NCBI GenBank assembly: GCA_041744375.1
Contig: JBGTLA010000132.1
Location: 1-43,579 of the forward strand
Source of the DNA: JBGTLA01 sp041744375
GTDB lineage: Bacteria; Actinomycetota; Acidimicrobiia; Spongiisociales; ZC4RG35
Reading direction: 5' to 3'
Length of the DNA stretch: 43,579 bases
Shown: in pieces, positions 23,237 to 31,532 of the stretch
Layout of the letters: every line of letters starts with the position of its first letter
Position numbering within the stretch: position 1 is the first letter of the stretch
Made by a program: the position numbers and the translations under genes
Notes under the pieces: generated by a model
Told to the model about the DNA's origin: nothing
Seen by the model: only the letters and a program-made list of their open reading frames with translations
Database searches by the model: none

Positions 23237-24307
23237 ATGGCCGGAGGGCACGTACGACTGGTCGATCTCGTCAAGCATTTCGACGAGGTGACGGCCGTCG
23301 ATGACATCGAACTGGACATCGAGGCCGGGGAGTTCTTCTCGCTGCTCGGTCCGTCTGGGTGCGGGAAGACCACCACCCTCCGCCTGGTTGCCGGATTCGA
23401 ACGGCCTACCCAGGGACGCATCGAGATCGACGGTGTCGACATGGCCCAGACCCCGCCTCATCTCCGGCCCGTCAACACGGTGTTTCAGAACTACGCCTTG
23501 TTTCCGCACCTGTCGGTGGCCGACAACGTCGGTTTCGGCCTGCGCTATCAAGACGCCACCAAAGAAGAGGTCGCACGAAGGGTCGCCAGTGCCCTGGAGC
23601 TCGTCCAGATGTCGGGCTTGGAGAAGCGCCGTCCGACACAACTCTCCGGCGGCCAACAGCAACGGGTTGCCCTGGCCAGGGCGTTGGTGCTCGAACCGCG
23701 CGTCTTGCTGCTGGACGAACCATTGGGCGCTCTCGATGCCAAGTTGCGCAAGGCATTGCAGATCGAGCTCAAGGCTCTGCAAGAACAGATCGGGATTACC
23801 TTCATCTACGTCACCCACGACCAGGAGGAGGCGCTGACCATGTCCGACCGCCTGGCCGTCATGCGTGGGGGACAAGTCGAACAGGTAGGCAGACCGGCCG
23901 AGGTGTACGAGCGTCCCGCCTCCGCCTACGTCGCCGATTTCCTCGGGGTCTCCAACCTCATGTCGGTCCTCGTGGAGGGCCGCAGTGCCGAGGGCACCCG
24001 CATCCGCGTGGGTGATCGGGTGGTGGTGGCCGCCAACGGCAACGGCGTCGAGATCGGGCAAGCCACCGCTTCGATTCGACCTGAGCGAATCGTGCTGACT
24101 TCCGTCTCCGACTCGTCTGGCGTCCTCCGGGGTCGAGTGCAACGAGTCGTGTATGCCGGCCCCATGGTCCAGGTGCTGGTGGACCTCGGCGAGCCTGGCA
24201 CGATCCAGGCTGTGATCCCCAATCACGGGAGTGGCCTTCCCTACGTCCAGGGAGACGAAGTGGGGGTCTCGTTCCCCGCTGACGCCCTCCTCCTCCTCGA
24301 TCCCTGA
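23237..24307 (+). CDS. potA: ABC transporter ATP-binding protein, spermidine/putrescine type
   Basis: 356-aa ATPase that powers the importer encoded on the opposite strand. Seen: Walker A GPSGCGKTT (38-46), Q-loop VFQNYALFPHLSV, signature LSGGQQQRVALARAL, Walker B VLLLDEPLGALD, and the H-loop THDQEEAL. The C-terminal ~120 residues form the TOBE-type regulatory domain typical of PotA/CysA/UgpC ATPases (VYAGPMVQVLVDL). With the two permeases and the PotD-type receptor the nearest functional class is polyamine or quaternary amine uptake. It is transcribed with the aminotransferase and faces potC tail to tail across a heptamer array and a hairpin. The ribosome binding site is weak. Confidence 0.9.
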   Translation: MAGGHVRLVDLVKHFDEVTAVDDIELDIEAGEFFSLLGPSGCGKTTTLRLVAGFERPTQGRIEIDGVDMAQTPPHLRPVNTVFQNYALFPHLSVADNVGFGLRYQDATKEEVARRVASALELVQMSGLEKRRPTQLSGGQQQRVALARALVLEPRVLLLDEPLGALDAKLRKALQIELKALQEQIGITFIYVTHDQEEALTMSDRLAVMRGGQVEQVGRPAEVYERPASAYVADFLGVSNLMSVLVEGRSAEGTRIRVGDRVVVAANGNGVEIGQATASIRPERIVLTSVSDSSGVLRGRVQRVVYAGPMVQVLVDLGEPGTIQAVIPNHGSGLPYVQGDEVGVSFPADALLLLDP

Positions 24308-24314
24308 GGAAACA

Positions 24315-24412
24315 GTTCGCCGTTCACCGTTGGCCGTTGGCCGTTGGCCGTTGGCCGTTGGCAGTTGGCCGTTGGCCGTTGGCAGTTGGCCGTTGGCCGT
24401 TGGCCATTGGTG
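24315..24412. repeat. heptanucleotide tandem array A (14 units, GTTGGCC core)
   Basis: Fourteen consecutive 7-bp units. GTTCGCC and GTTCACC lead into eleven GTTGGC[C/A] units (24329-24405; nine end in C, two in A), then a decayed ATTGGTG. The period is perfect with no indels. It begins 8 bp after the potA stop, between convergent potA and potC. Seven is not a multiple of three, so all frames read a 7-residue repeat; those readings are not proteins. Confidence 0.95.
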
Positions 24413-24490
24413 CGACGGGAGGTCCCACGCCGGCAGGCAACGTGATGGCCCCACCCCGCGCCACCCCGGGGGCCAGCAGCCAGCGGGGGT

Positions 24491-24508
24491 CTGGGGGTCG
24501 CCCCCCAG
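24491..24508. terminator. strong hairpin between convergent potA and potC
   Basis: CTGGGGG (24491-24497) pairs with CCCCCAG (24502-24508) around a 4-nt loop, ten bases from the potC stop. It is symmetrical and can serve both strands. The rest of 24413-24490 shows nothing else recognisable. Confidence 0.5.
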
Positions 24509-24517
24509 AAGGCACAG

Positions 24518-25408
24518 TCAGATGTCGAGCCGGGAGAGAGACTCGGCCGCGGACTGAGCGCCACCCTCTCGGCGGTTGTAGGCCCGAAGTATCAGCCCGG
24601 CGGTGATCACCGCCACCGCGGTGAGTGCCAAGAGCACGGTGGCGAGTGCGTTGAGTGAAGGAGGCGGGGCGAGGCGCGCCCCCGAGTACAGACGGACCGG
24701 GATGGTGACCGAAGCCGCATCGATCGACAGGAACTGGCTGATCACGAAGTCGTCGATGGAGAGGGCGAAAGCGATGGCGAAGCCGGCGAAGATCGCTGGC
24801 TTCAGCATCGGCAAGAGCACCCTCCTCATTGCCTCCCAGGGAGAGGCACCGAGGTCCATCGCCGCCTCCTCGTACTGACGCCCGATGGCGAAGAGGCGCC
24901 CCCGCACGATGATCACCACGAAAGAGATCGTGAAAGTCACGTGGCCGAGGAACTGGGCCCAGGTTCCCAAAGGCACGAAACCGTAGAGATCGCCGAACAC
25001 GAAGAAGAGGGCCACGCCCATCACGATCTCGGGTGTGATGAGAGGAAAGAGCATGAGGGCATTGGATGCCTTGGCCATTCTCCCCCGCCAGCGGGCCAGG
25101 CCGATCGCCAGCGCCACTCCGATGGGGGTGGCAACCACCATCGTCATAAGGGCCAGCCGAACCGACTGTATGAGGGCCAGCCGCAGGGAGAGGTCCTTGA
25201 GAACCGAGGCAGAATCCTCCACATACCACCGGAACGAGAACCCTTGCCACACCGATCGGGACCTCCCCGCATTGAACGAGAACTGGACGGCGATGACCAC
25301 CGGCACGATCGACCACAGGATGTAGGCGATCGTGAGTACCCACAGCATCCGGGGTTCTCCCCACGGGTTCATCGACCAACGCCGGCGGGTGGTGGGAGCG
25401 GTGGTCAT
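24518..25408 (-). CDS. potC: ABC transporter permease, PotC type
   Basis: 296 aa with about six transmembrane helices. The cytoplasmic EAA loop that contacts the ATPase reads EEAAMDLGASPWEAMRRVLLPML, at about residues 180-202 as in PotC/PotI. The N-terminus is short and basic (TTRRRWSMNPW). It forms the membrane pore with the adjacent permease. Its ATG overlaps the stop of that gene by 4 nt (ATGA), so the genes are translationally coupled. Substrate class is inferred from the whole importer: polyamine-type or a bulky cationic amine. The C-terminal tail is Ser/Arg-rich and unconserved. Confidence 0.9.
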   Translation of the reverse strand: MTTAPTTRRRWSMNPWGEPRMLWVLTIAYILWSIVPVVIAVQFSFNAGRSRSVWQGFSFRWYVEDSASVLKDLSLRLALIQSVRLALMTMVVATPIGVALAIGLARWRGRMAKASNALMLFPLITPEIVMGVALFFVFGDLYGFVPLGTWAQFLGHVTFTISFVVIIVRGRLFAIGRQYEEAAMDLGASPWEAMRRVLLPMLKPAIFAGFAIAFALSIDDFVISQFLSIDAASVTIPVRLYSGARLAPPPSLNALATVLLALTAVAVITAGLILRAYNRREGGAQSAAESLSRLDI

Positions 25409-26328
25409 CTTCTCGCCTCTCGAGCCGCTCGCGAGATCGTCAGGAGGTAGTAGGCCATCAGGATGGCCACGAAGGCCATCAGGACGATGGTGAGAGCCGC
25501 CCCCCGTCCACCCTGGCTGCTGCTCTGGTTGATGAACTGGTCGATCTCGTTACCGATGAGGCGCGTGCGCGGGGACCCCGACAGCAGGTTCGGCGTGTAG
25601 TAGTCGCCGAACATGGGCAGCATGACGATCACCAGCCCGGCCATGATCCCTTGCCGTGACAGCGGCAGTGTCACTCGGCGAAACGCTTCCAGGGGTTTGG
25701 CACCGAGATCCCTCGCCGCCTCCAGAGTGCTGCGATCGATTCTGTCCAGCGCGGCGTAGAGGGGAAGAATGAAGAACGGGATGTAGCCGTAGACCATTCC
25801 CAGGATCACCGTGGATGGACGTCCCGACAGCCAGTCCACCCGGTCGAAACCAAACACGCCGATGAAGCGGTTCACGTACCCATCAGGACTCAAGAGGTTG
25901 ACCCAAGCCAGCATCCGCATCAGATAGTTGATCCAAAAGGGTGCCAACAACAGGACCAACAACATCCCCCGCCACCGACCCGACCGCCGGGCGACGAAGT
26001 AGGCCACCGGGTAGCCGATGAGGAGACATAGCAACGAGGCCGTCGCCACATAAGTGATGGTGCGCAGACCGATGATCCCCAGGCGTCCCCCCACCAAATC
26101 GGCCAGCACCGCCCCAAAATCGGACGGGTCCCAGCGCAACGGGTTCCACTCCGGCTGGGCTGACAGGAAGATGGGATGACGCGTCCCCATCGCCACCGCC
26201 AAGATGGCGTAGAACGGCACCAGGAACAACAACACCAGCCAGGTGACGCCCGGGAGGGCCAGCAGCGGCCACGTCCATCGCCGTTCCCCCACCACCAAAG
26301 TCTCCGGCGCTTCTACCGATGAAGCCAT
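25405..26328 (-). CDS. potB: ABC transporter permease, PotB type
   Basis: 307 aa with about six membrane helices. Seen: the hydrophobic LLALPGVTWLVLLFLVPFYAIL first helix, a periplasmic loop with LSAQPEWNPLRWDPSDF, and the EAA loop LEAARDLGAKPLEAFRRVTLPLS. These match PotB/PotH. It pairs with the PotC-type protein encoded immediately downstream (4-nt overlap). A gap of 193 bp with a heptamer array separates it from the binding protein gene upstream on the same strand, so receptor and pore genes may be expressed at different levels. Confidence 0.9.
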   Translation of the reverse strand: MASSVEAPETLVVGERRWTWPLLALPGVTWLVLLFLVPFYAILAVAMGTRHPIFLSAQPEWNPLRWDPSDFGAVLADLVGGRLGIIGLRTITYVATASLLCLLIGYPVAYFVARRSGRWRGMLLVLLLAPFWINYLMRMLAWVNLLSPDGYVNRFIGVFGFDRVDWLSGRPSTVILGMVYGYIPFFILPLYAALDRIDRSTLEAARDLGAKPLEAFRRVTLPLSRQGIMAGLVIVMLPMFGDYYTPNLLSGSPRTRLIGNEIDQFINQSSSQGGRGAALTIVLMAFVAILMAYYLLTISRAAREARR

Positions 26329-26334
26329 TGGTCA

Positions 26335-26369
26335 GTTTGCCGTTTGCCGTGTTCCGTTTGCCGTTTGTG
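26335..26369. repeat. heptanucleotide array B (5 units, GTTTGCC core)
   Basis: Units GTTTGCC, GTTTGCC, GTGTTCC, GTTTGCC, GTTTGTG in register. It starts 7 bp upstream of the potB start, between potD and potB. The remaining 26370-26521 holds no recognisable ORF or hairpin. Confidence 0.85.
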
Positions 26370-26521
26370 CGTCGGACGGCGGATGGTGGACGTGGCCGAC
26401 CTCCCCGGGCAGTGAGCCTCTCGGCCTGCGGGATGGACCGTTGACGCACCCCGCCCGAGATGGCGCTTGTGCGGGACCGCTCCTGGGTTATGGCCGGAAC
26501 GACCCACCCCAGGCATCATCT

Positions 26522-27805
26522 TCAGGCGGTACCTTGCACACGGGCCCAGGTGTCGAGCCACGCCTCTTCCGTGTCGGCATCGAGCTGGATCGGGACGTTC
26601 CCCATCGGGTTCTCGAAGTCCTGTTCGCGCACGATCGCCGACGCGAGATATTCGGGGACCCACTCGTCTTCGACCAGGGAGTCCGGGTCCAAGGCCGTCA
26701 GAGGAGGCTGGTAGCCGACCCAACCGAAGTTCTCCAGGGCGTTGTCGTTGTCGAGCAGCCAGTTGATGAACACGTGAGCGGCGACCGGGTGCTGCGCCCC
26801 GGCCACGACCGCCATCGTGTCATTGGCAATTTGAGCTCTGGCGGGAGTGGAGGCCCGCGCCGGCCACAGGTAGCGCGAGACCGAGGGGTCACCGTCCTCG
26901 GGGTAGTACCAGGGCACGGCCACCATGTCTCCCGACCAGGCGTGGTGAAGCCCGAACCGACCCTCCGGGATCCCCGAGTAGGCGCCATCGATGGTGTATC
27001 GGATGTCCATCAGCGAGACCAACTCGATGAGCGACTCGGCGGCGGCGTCGAGCTCGGCCTGACCGGCGCCGTCGGGGTCTTCCACCCCGGCTCGGAACAT
27101 CGCAAGCTTCAGGGTCTCGCGGAAGTCGTCGTAGAGGCCTGTGATACCGGCGTACTTGGGGTTCCAGAACACGTCCCACGGGTTTTCGATGCCTTCCACG
27201 TCTTCGGAGTCCACCATGTCGGTGCGCCATCCGATCCCGGTTTGGTAGATGGCATAGGGAACGGTGTAAACCGCCCCCTGGTCGTAGAAGGGGTCTTGGA
27301 GCTTCGCCCACACATTGCTGAGGTTCGGGAGGTAGTCGTGATTGAGAGGCTGGAGGAGTTCGCCGGCCACGGCCTTGGCCACGGTGGAGGCGACCGGGAA
27401 CCACACATCGAACGCTCCCTCGCCTGCCGCCAGCTTACGGATGGCTTCTTCCTCGTTGTAATAAGGCGTCACCTGCAACGCGATCCCCGTGTCTTCGGTG
27501 AACTGGGGAAGTAGGTCGGGGTTGAGGTAATCGGCCCAGTTATAGACCTGCAGAGTCCCCGACTCAGGCTCCAACCCCGAGTCGATGGCCTCACCGATCA
27601 GCGGCTGGGTCACCGGGTTGTCGGGGGTCCCGATGGCAACACCGTCGGAGCTTCCCCCGGAAGCGCCGTCGCCACAAGCCGCGAGCAGCGACGACACTCC
27701 CGGGATGACGATCCCCAGCGCAGCCGCCCGCTGGATGAAGTCGCGTCGGGTGTAGATTCGCCGGCCCGTGCGGGGATCCCAGTTCTCTCGCGGGTGGAAC
27801 ACCAT
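26522..27805 (-). CDS. potD: extracellular substrate-binding lipoprotein, PotD/PotF type, Tat-exported
   Basis: 427 aa. The signal region carries a twin-arginine motif (TRRDFIQRAA, Arg20-Arg21) followed by a lipobox LLAAC with Cys44, so it is predicted to be exported folded and lipid-anchored. The mature part has the PotD/F pattern: LQVYNWADYLNPDLLPQFTEDTGI, DVWFPVAS, LLQPLNHDYLPN, VPYAIYQTGIGWRTD, and FINWLLDNDNALENFGWVGYQPPL. Trp/Tyr-rich pockets of this family bind cationic amines. GGAGG lies 6 nt before ATG 27805. A weaker TetR-like operator and a TATGTT -10 box lie about 35-60 nt upstream. Confidence 0.92.
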   Translation of the reverse strand: MVFHPRENWDPRTGRRIYTRRDFIQRAAALGIVIPGVSSLLAACGDGASGGSSDGVAIGTPDNPVTQPLIGEAIDSGLEPESGTLQVYNWADYLNPDLLPQFTEDTGIALQVTPYYNEEEAIRKLAAGEGAFDVWFPVASTVAKAVAGELLQPLNHDYLPNLSNVWAKLQDPFYDQGAVYTVPYAIYQTGIGWRTDMVDSEDVEGIENPWDVFWNPKYAGITGLYDDFRETLKLAMFRAGVEDPDGAGQAELDAAAESLIELVSLMDIRYTIDGAYSGIPEGRFGLHHAWSGDMVAVPWYYPEDGDPSVSRYLWPARASTPARAQIANDTMAVVAGAQHPVAAHVFINWLLDNDNALENFGWVGYQPPLTALDPDSLVEDEWVPEYLASAIVREQDFENPMGNVPIQLDADTEEAWLDTWARVQGTA

Positions 27806-27838
27806 GGTCGTCCTCCGTTAGCCGTCACAGCGAGCCTC

Positions 27839-27864
27839 TGTTGAGCACTCGTACAACAAACATA
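27839..27864 (-). promoter_or_regulatory. possible third TetR operator and -10 box before potD
   Basis: On the minus strand TATGTT (27864-27859) is directly followed by TGTTGTACGAGTGCTCAACA, a TGTTG/CAACA inverted repeat. Its inner 16 nt match 10 of 16 positions of the site at 28559-28574. The -10-then-operator layout is the same as there. Confidence 0.4.
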
Positions 27865-27905
27865 CACCCCTCGAGCCCATCATGGGGCGATTCGGGCGGG
27901 TTCGT

Positions 27906-28532
27906 TCAGATTTCCGCCTGGGTGAGCGTGAAACCGAGATCCGCCGCAGCTGCATCCAGACACATGCGGCGCATGTCACCCGGTCGAATCTCATCCCCCA
28001 AGAGAACCTGAATGGCGAGACCGTCGATGAGCGCAGCCAACTTGAGGGCAAACTCGTCGGTGGGCACCGCCGCGTCGAACTTCCCGGCGAGCTGGCCCTC
28101 GGCGACGACATCGGCGATGGTCGTCCTCCACCTGGTGTCCATCTCGGCGCGCGCCTGGGCTAGATCCTTGTCGTGGCGAGCCCGGGCCCACGCCTCGATC
28201 CACAGCACGTATTCGTCATCGATCCCGACCCCATTGCCGCCCGTGGGACAACTCGCCTCGATGAGCAGCGCCAGGCGCCGCACCGGGGACGGCTCGTCGA
28301 CCATCGCTGCTTCCACCGAGTCGAAGAACTGTCGATCCTTGTGGGCGAGCGCCTCACCCAAAAGGACGTCCTTGGATTCGAAGTAGTAGAGGATGAGGGC
28401 CGGACTCACGTCGATACGCTCGGCGATGTCGGCCACCCGAGCATCGGCCAGACCGCGTTGGGCGATGACCAAGGCGGCGGCCTCCAGGATCTGCTGCCGT
28501 CGAATATCGGTCAGTCGCGGTCTCGGACTCAC
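27906..28532 (-). CDS. TetR family regulator, probable repressor of the amine-catabolic genes
   Basis: 208 aa. TetR HTH at about residues 10-55 (RRQQILEAAALVIAQRG...RVADIAERIDVSPALILYYFESKDVLLGEAL), then a C-terminal TetR_C_6-like ligand domain (WIEAWARARHDKDLAQARAEMDTRWRTTI). The start is GTG 28532: a TACGCT box (28539-28544) ends 6 nt upstream, so the mRNA should be leaderless. It is divergent from the acyl-CoA synthetase, and a CTGAA-N6-TTCAG palindrome lies between them. The same palindrome recurs in the Rieske promoter, which suggests autoregulation and control of the whole 20.5-31.5 kb set. The ligand is unknown. Confidence 0.86.
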   Translation of the reverse strand: MSPRPRLTDIRRQQILEAAALVIAQRGLADARVADIAERIDVSPALILYYFESKDVLLGEALAHKDRQFFDSVEAAMVDEPSPVRRLALLIEASCPTGGNGVGIDDEYVLWIEAWARARHDKDLAQARAEMDTRWRTTIADVVAEGQLAGKFDAAVPTDEFALKLAALIDGLAIQVLLGDEIRPGDMRRMCLDAAAADLGFTLTQAEI

Positions 28533-28538
28533 ACGCTG

Positions 28539-28544
28539 AGCGTA
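28539..28544 (-). promoter_or_regulatory. -10 box of the TetR gene (TACGCT), leaderless
   Basis: TACGCT on the minus strand ends 6 nt before GTG 28532. The operator at 28559-28574 covers the expected -35 region. Confidence 0.45.
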
Positions 28545-28554
28545 CCCGAACCAC

Positions 28555-28574
28555 TAATCTGAATGCTCGTTCAG
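28555..28574. promoter_or_regulatory. TetR-type operator with overlapping plus-strand -10 box
   Basis: CTGAATGCTCGTTCAG (28559-28574) is a CTGAA-N6-TTCAG palindrome. TAATCT (28555-28560) overlaps its left end and could be the -10 of the acyl-CoA synthetase gene. Its reverse complement, CTGAACGAGCATTCAG, aligns at 13 of 16 positions with the site at 21784. Confidence 0.65.
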
Positions 28575-28592
28575 GGTTCCGGCCAGGAAGAC

Positions 28593-30701
28593 ATGAGCAC
28601 GCTGCAAACCGCCCCCACCGATACCGCACGCTCCGCGCTCGCATCCATGCTGTGGGCTAGCTCGGTCGCCGTGGTGGGCGCCAGCCCCCGCTCCAACACC
28701 CTGGGAAGGCGGGTGATGTCGGAGCTGACCTCTCACGGCTACCCAGGCGTGGTGATTCCCGTCACACCGACACACACCGAGGTGGCAGGACTGGCGGCGG
28801 TGCCGTCGCTGAACGCCCTCGCCCACCCCGTAGATCTCGCCATTCTGGCGGTCGCCGACAGCCGCCTCGAGGCACAGATGGAATTGGCCATCGCCGCCGC
28901 CATCCCTTCCGTCACGATCTTCTCACCCTGTCAAGGGCAGGCTTCCGACGGGTCGCCGTTGGCAGAGCGCCTCACCCAGCTAGCAAGCGACGCCGGGATC
29001 GCCGTGTGCGGGCCGAATGGCATGGGTTTCGTGAACGTCGAGAGCGGGCTCAGGGCAACGGGTTTCTATCAACCTCCCCACCTGGAAGCCGGAGGGGTCT
29101 CCTTCCTCAGCCATTCCGGGTCGCTCTTTTCGGCCATGCTCCACAATCGGCGTAGCCTCCGCTTCAACATCGTCGTCTCCACCGGCCAGGAGCTGACCAC
29201 ATCGATGGACGAGTATCTCGATCACGTCGTCCAACTCGAATCGACCCGCGTCGTGGGACTGTTCATGGAGACGATCCGCCATCCCGGGCGCATGGCCGCC
29301 GCCCTGGGTAAGGCGGCCGAAACGGACATTCCGGTGGTAGCGCTCAAGGTCGGGAGGACAGCCAGGGCCCGGGAGGCAGCTGCCACGCATTCGGGCGCCC
29401 TCGCCGGAGACGACGGCGCCTACGACGCCTTCTTCGACGCCTACGGTGTCCACCGAGTCCACACCATGGACGAGATGGCCGACACCCTGGAGATCTTCTC
29501 ATCCGGCCTCCGGGCGAGACCAGGACGTCTCGGGGCTGTGCACGACTCGGGCGGTGAACGGAGCCTTTTGCTCGACACAGCCCATGCCGCCGGGATCCCG
29601 CTGGCCGTCATCGGACAAACGACCCGTGACCGGCTGGCCACCGTTCTGGAGCCGGGCCTCGAGCCGGACAACCCAGTCGACGCGTGGGGCACCGGCCACG
29701 GCCACGAGGAGATCTTCGAGACAGCCCTCCGAGCCTTGGCCGACGATCCGGCCGTGGGCGTGGTGGCGTTCTGTGTCGACCTCACAGCCGAAGAGGACCC
29801 GGCCGAGGGTTATCTCCCCCTCATCGTCCGCATCCATGACGACATGGGCGTACCGCTCGTGGTCATGGGCAATTTGATCTCGGGCATCGACCCCGAGCAG
29901 TCGGCCGCGCTCCGCCGCGCCGGCGTTCCCGTCCTGGAAGGCACGCTGTCCGGACTCCACGCCATACGCCACCTCCTGGACCACGCCCACCAATTCCCCC
30001 TCGCCCCTCCCGCGCCGGCGACCGGCCCGTCCACGGCGAGGCGTCGACGCTGGCGAGCCGCATTGACGGGGGAAAGAAACCTGACCGAGGCCGAGTCGCT
30101 CGAGCTGGTAAGAGACTACGGCATACCGGTGGTGGACTTCGCCACGGCGGCCACTGCCGATGGCGCCGTGGCCGCAGCCGAGGACCTCGGATGGCCGGTG
30201 GCATTGAAGACCTCGGGGACAGCACACAAGTCAGAGGTGGGAGGGGTCTTGTTGGGGCTGGCCACACCGAACGCGCTGCGGGATGGGTACCGCCGGCTCT
30301 CCACCCGTCTCGGGCCCCACGTCGTGGTCCAGTCAATGGTTCCTCCCGGGGTGGAGATGATGCTAGGCGTGGTGGTGGACGCTCAATTCGGTCCCATGGT
30401 GATGGTGGGCGCGGGCGGAACACTGGTCGAGATCCTGTCCGATCGCAGCTTGGCTCTCCCTCCCGTCGATGCCGATCGCGCCGGGCGCATGATCGATCGC
30501 CTCGGGATTGCGCCTCTCTTGGAGGGTGTGCGCGGGTCTCCACCGGCCGACCGGCAATCACTGGTCGAGGCCGTAGTGGCACTGTCGGCGCTGGCCGTCG
30601 ACCTCGGCGACCTCGTCGCCGGCATAGACATCAACCCACTCGTGGTCTCGCCCGATGGTGTCACCGCAGTGGACGCACTCGTCGCCGTAGCCCGGCCATG
30701 A
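28593..30701 (+). CDS. NDP-forming acyl-CoA synthetase (acetate--CoA ligase family)
   Basis: 702 aa fusing alpha and beta subunits. Seen: N-terminal CoA-binding Rossmann domain (SVAVVGASPRSNTLGRRV), succinyl-CoA-ligase-like domains with SFLSHSGSLFSAM and the phospho-His type THSGALAGDDGAYDAFF, then an ATP-grasp domain from about residue 490 (LTEAESLELVRDYGIPVVDF, WPVALKTSGTAHKSEVGGV, MLGVVVDAQFGPMVMVGAGGTLVEIL). It activates a carboxylate with ATP, giving ADP + Pi, or runs in reverse to make ATP. Such enzymes often end aldehyde or amine catabolism. ATG 28593 follows AGGAAG; the ATG 30 nt upstream would place the operator inside the gene. The enoyl-CoA hydratase gene overlaps its stop. Confidence 0.9.
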   Translation: MSTLQTAPTDTARSALASMLWASSVAVVGASPRSNTLGRRVMSELTSHGYPGVVIPVTPTHTEVAGLAAVPSLNALAHPVDLAILAVADSRLEAQMELAIAAAIPSVTIFSPCQGQASDGSPLAERLTQLASDAGIAVCGPNGMGFVNVESGLRATGFYQPPHLEAGGVSFLSHSGSLFSAMLHNRRSLRFNIVVSTGQELTTSMDEYLDHVVQLESTRVVGLFMETIRHPGRMAAALGKAAETDIPVVALKVGRTARAREAAATHSGALAGDDGAYDAFFDAYGVHRVHTMDEMADTLEIFSSGLRARPGRLGAVHDSGGERSLLLDTAHAAGIPLAVIGQTTRDRLATVLEPGLEPDNPVDAWGTGHGHEEIFETALRALADDPAVGVVAFCVDLTAEEDPAEGYLPLIVRIHDDMGVPLVVMGNLISGIDPEQSAALRRAGVPVLEGTLSGLHAIRHLLDHAHQFPLAPPAPATGPSTARRRRWRAALTGERNLTEAESLELVRDYGIPVVDFATAATADGAVAAAEDLGWPVALKTSGTAHKSEVGGVLLGLATPNALRDGYRRLSTRLGPHVVVQSMVPPGVEMMLGVVVDAQFGPMVMVGAGGTLVEILSDRSLALPPVDADRAGRMIDRLGIAPLLEGVRGSPPADRQSLVEAVVALSALAVDLGDLVAGIDINPLVVSPDGVTAVDALVAVARP

Positions 30702-31516
30702 CCGACTCTCTCGTGCTTGTCGAAGACCGTGGCGGGGTCCGGTGGCTCATCCTCAACCGGCCCGACAAGCGCAACGCGCTCTCGAAGCCCTTGGTGGCTG
30801 AGCTTTCGGCTGAACTCGAGCGTGCTGCCGAGGACCCCGACGCCCGGGTATTGGTGTTGGCCGGCGCCGGCCAATCGTTTTGTGCCGGCTACGACCTCAC
30901 CGAGGAACTCACCTCCGATGTCGGCGAGCTTCAGGTGGTACTGCGCCGTGACCTCGACCGGCTCCTGGCGCTGTTCGACCATCCCAAGCCCATCGTGGGC
31001 CGGATCCACGGCCACTGCCTCGCCGGAGGATGCGACCTCATGATGTTGTGCGACGTGGTGGTGGCGGCCCACGACTCGATCATCGGCTTGCCCGAGATCA
31101 CCTTCGGGTCGGCGGTGGTGGCCAACGTCCTTCCCTGGCTGGTGGGAGCGCGCAAAGCCAAAGAGCTCATGCTCACCGGGGACCGCATCGACGGCGACGA
31201 AGCCCACCGTCTCGGATTGGTCAACCGGGTCGTGCCGGAAGACCGGCTCGACGACGTGGTGATGGACGTGGCCGGCCGCATCGCCACTTTCGACCCCACC
31301 GTGGTGAGGCTGACCAAGCAAATGGTCAACCGCACCCTGGAGACGAGCGGATTCCGCCGAGCCCTGGTCGAGTCGGTCGATCTCTCGGCCATCATCGAGG
31401 GCTCCCGCTCACCGGAACGAGTGGAGTTCGATCGCATACGCGACACCGAGGGCCTACCGGCCGCCATCGCCTGGCGAGAAGCCCGATTGGCGGCGGGCTC
31501 AGAGCCCCCGGCCTGA
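30698..31516 (+). CDS. enoyl-CoA hydratase/isomerase family protein
   Basis: 272-aa crotonase-fold protein. Seen: VRWLILNRPDKRNALSKPLV, the first oxyanion-hole loop SFCAGYDLTEEL, the second HGHCLAGGCDLMMLCDVVVA, and PEITFGSAVVANVLPWLVG. In true hydratases two Glu residues act in the second loop and in the PEI/GxxP segment. Here Glu of PEIT is present but the first position holds Asp/Cys (GGCDLMML), so hydratase activity is uncertain and isomerase or hydrolase chemistry is possible. The ATG overlaps the stop of the acyl-CoA synthetase (ATGA), so the two work together. It is convergent with the FAD oxidoreductase gene, 16 bp apart. Confidence 0.87.
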   Translation: MTDSLVLVEDRGGVRWLILNRPDKRNALSKPLVAELSAELERAAEDPDARVLVLAGAGQSFCAGYDLTEELTSDVGELQVVLRRDLDRLLALFDHPKPIVGRIHGHCLAGGCDLMMLCDVVVAAHDSIIGLPEITFGSAVVANVLPWLVGARKAKELMLTGDRIDGDEAHRLGLVNRVVPEDRLDDVVMDVAGRIATFDPTVVRLTKQMVNRTLETSGFRRALVESVDLSAIIEGSRSPERVEFDRIRDTEGLPAAIAWREARLAAGSEPPA

Positions 31517-31532
31517 TGCCGCCGCCCCCGCG

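Noticed and set aside
24315..24412. Possible CRISPR array or repeat protein (reads as PTANGQ-type peptide repeats)
   Set aside because: Units are 7 bp with no spacers. Peptide repeats appear in every frame because 7 is not a multiple of 3, and no cas genes are present.
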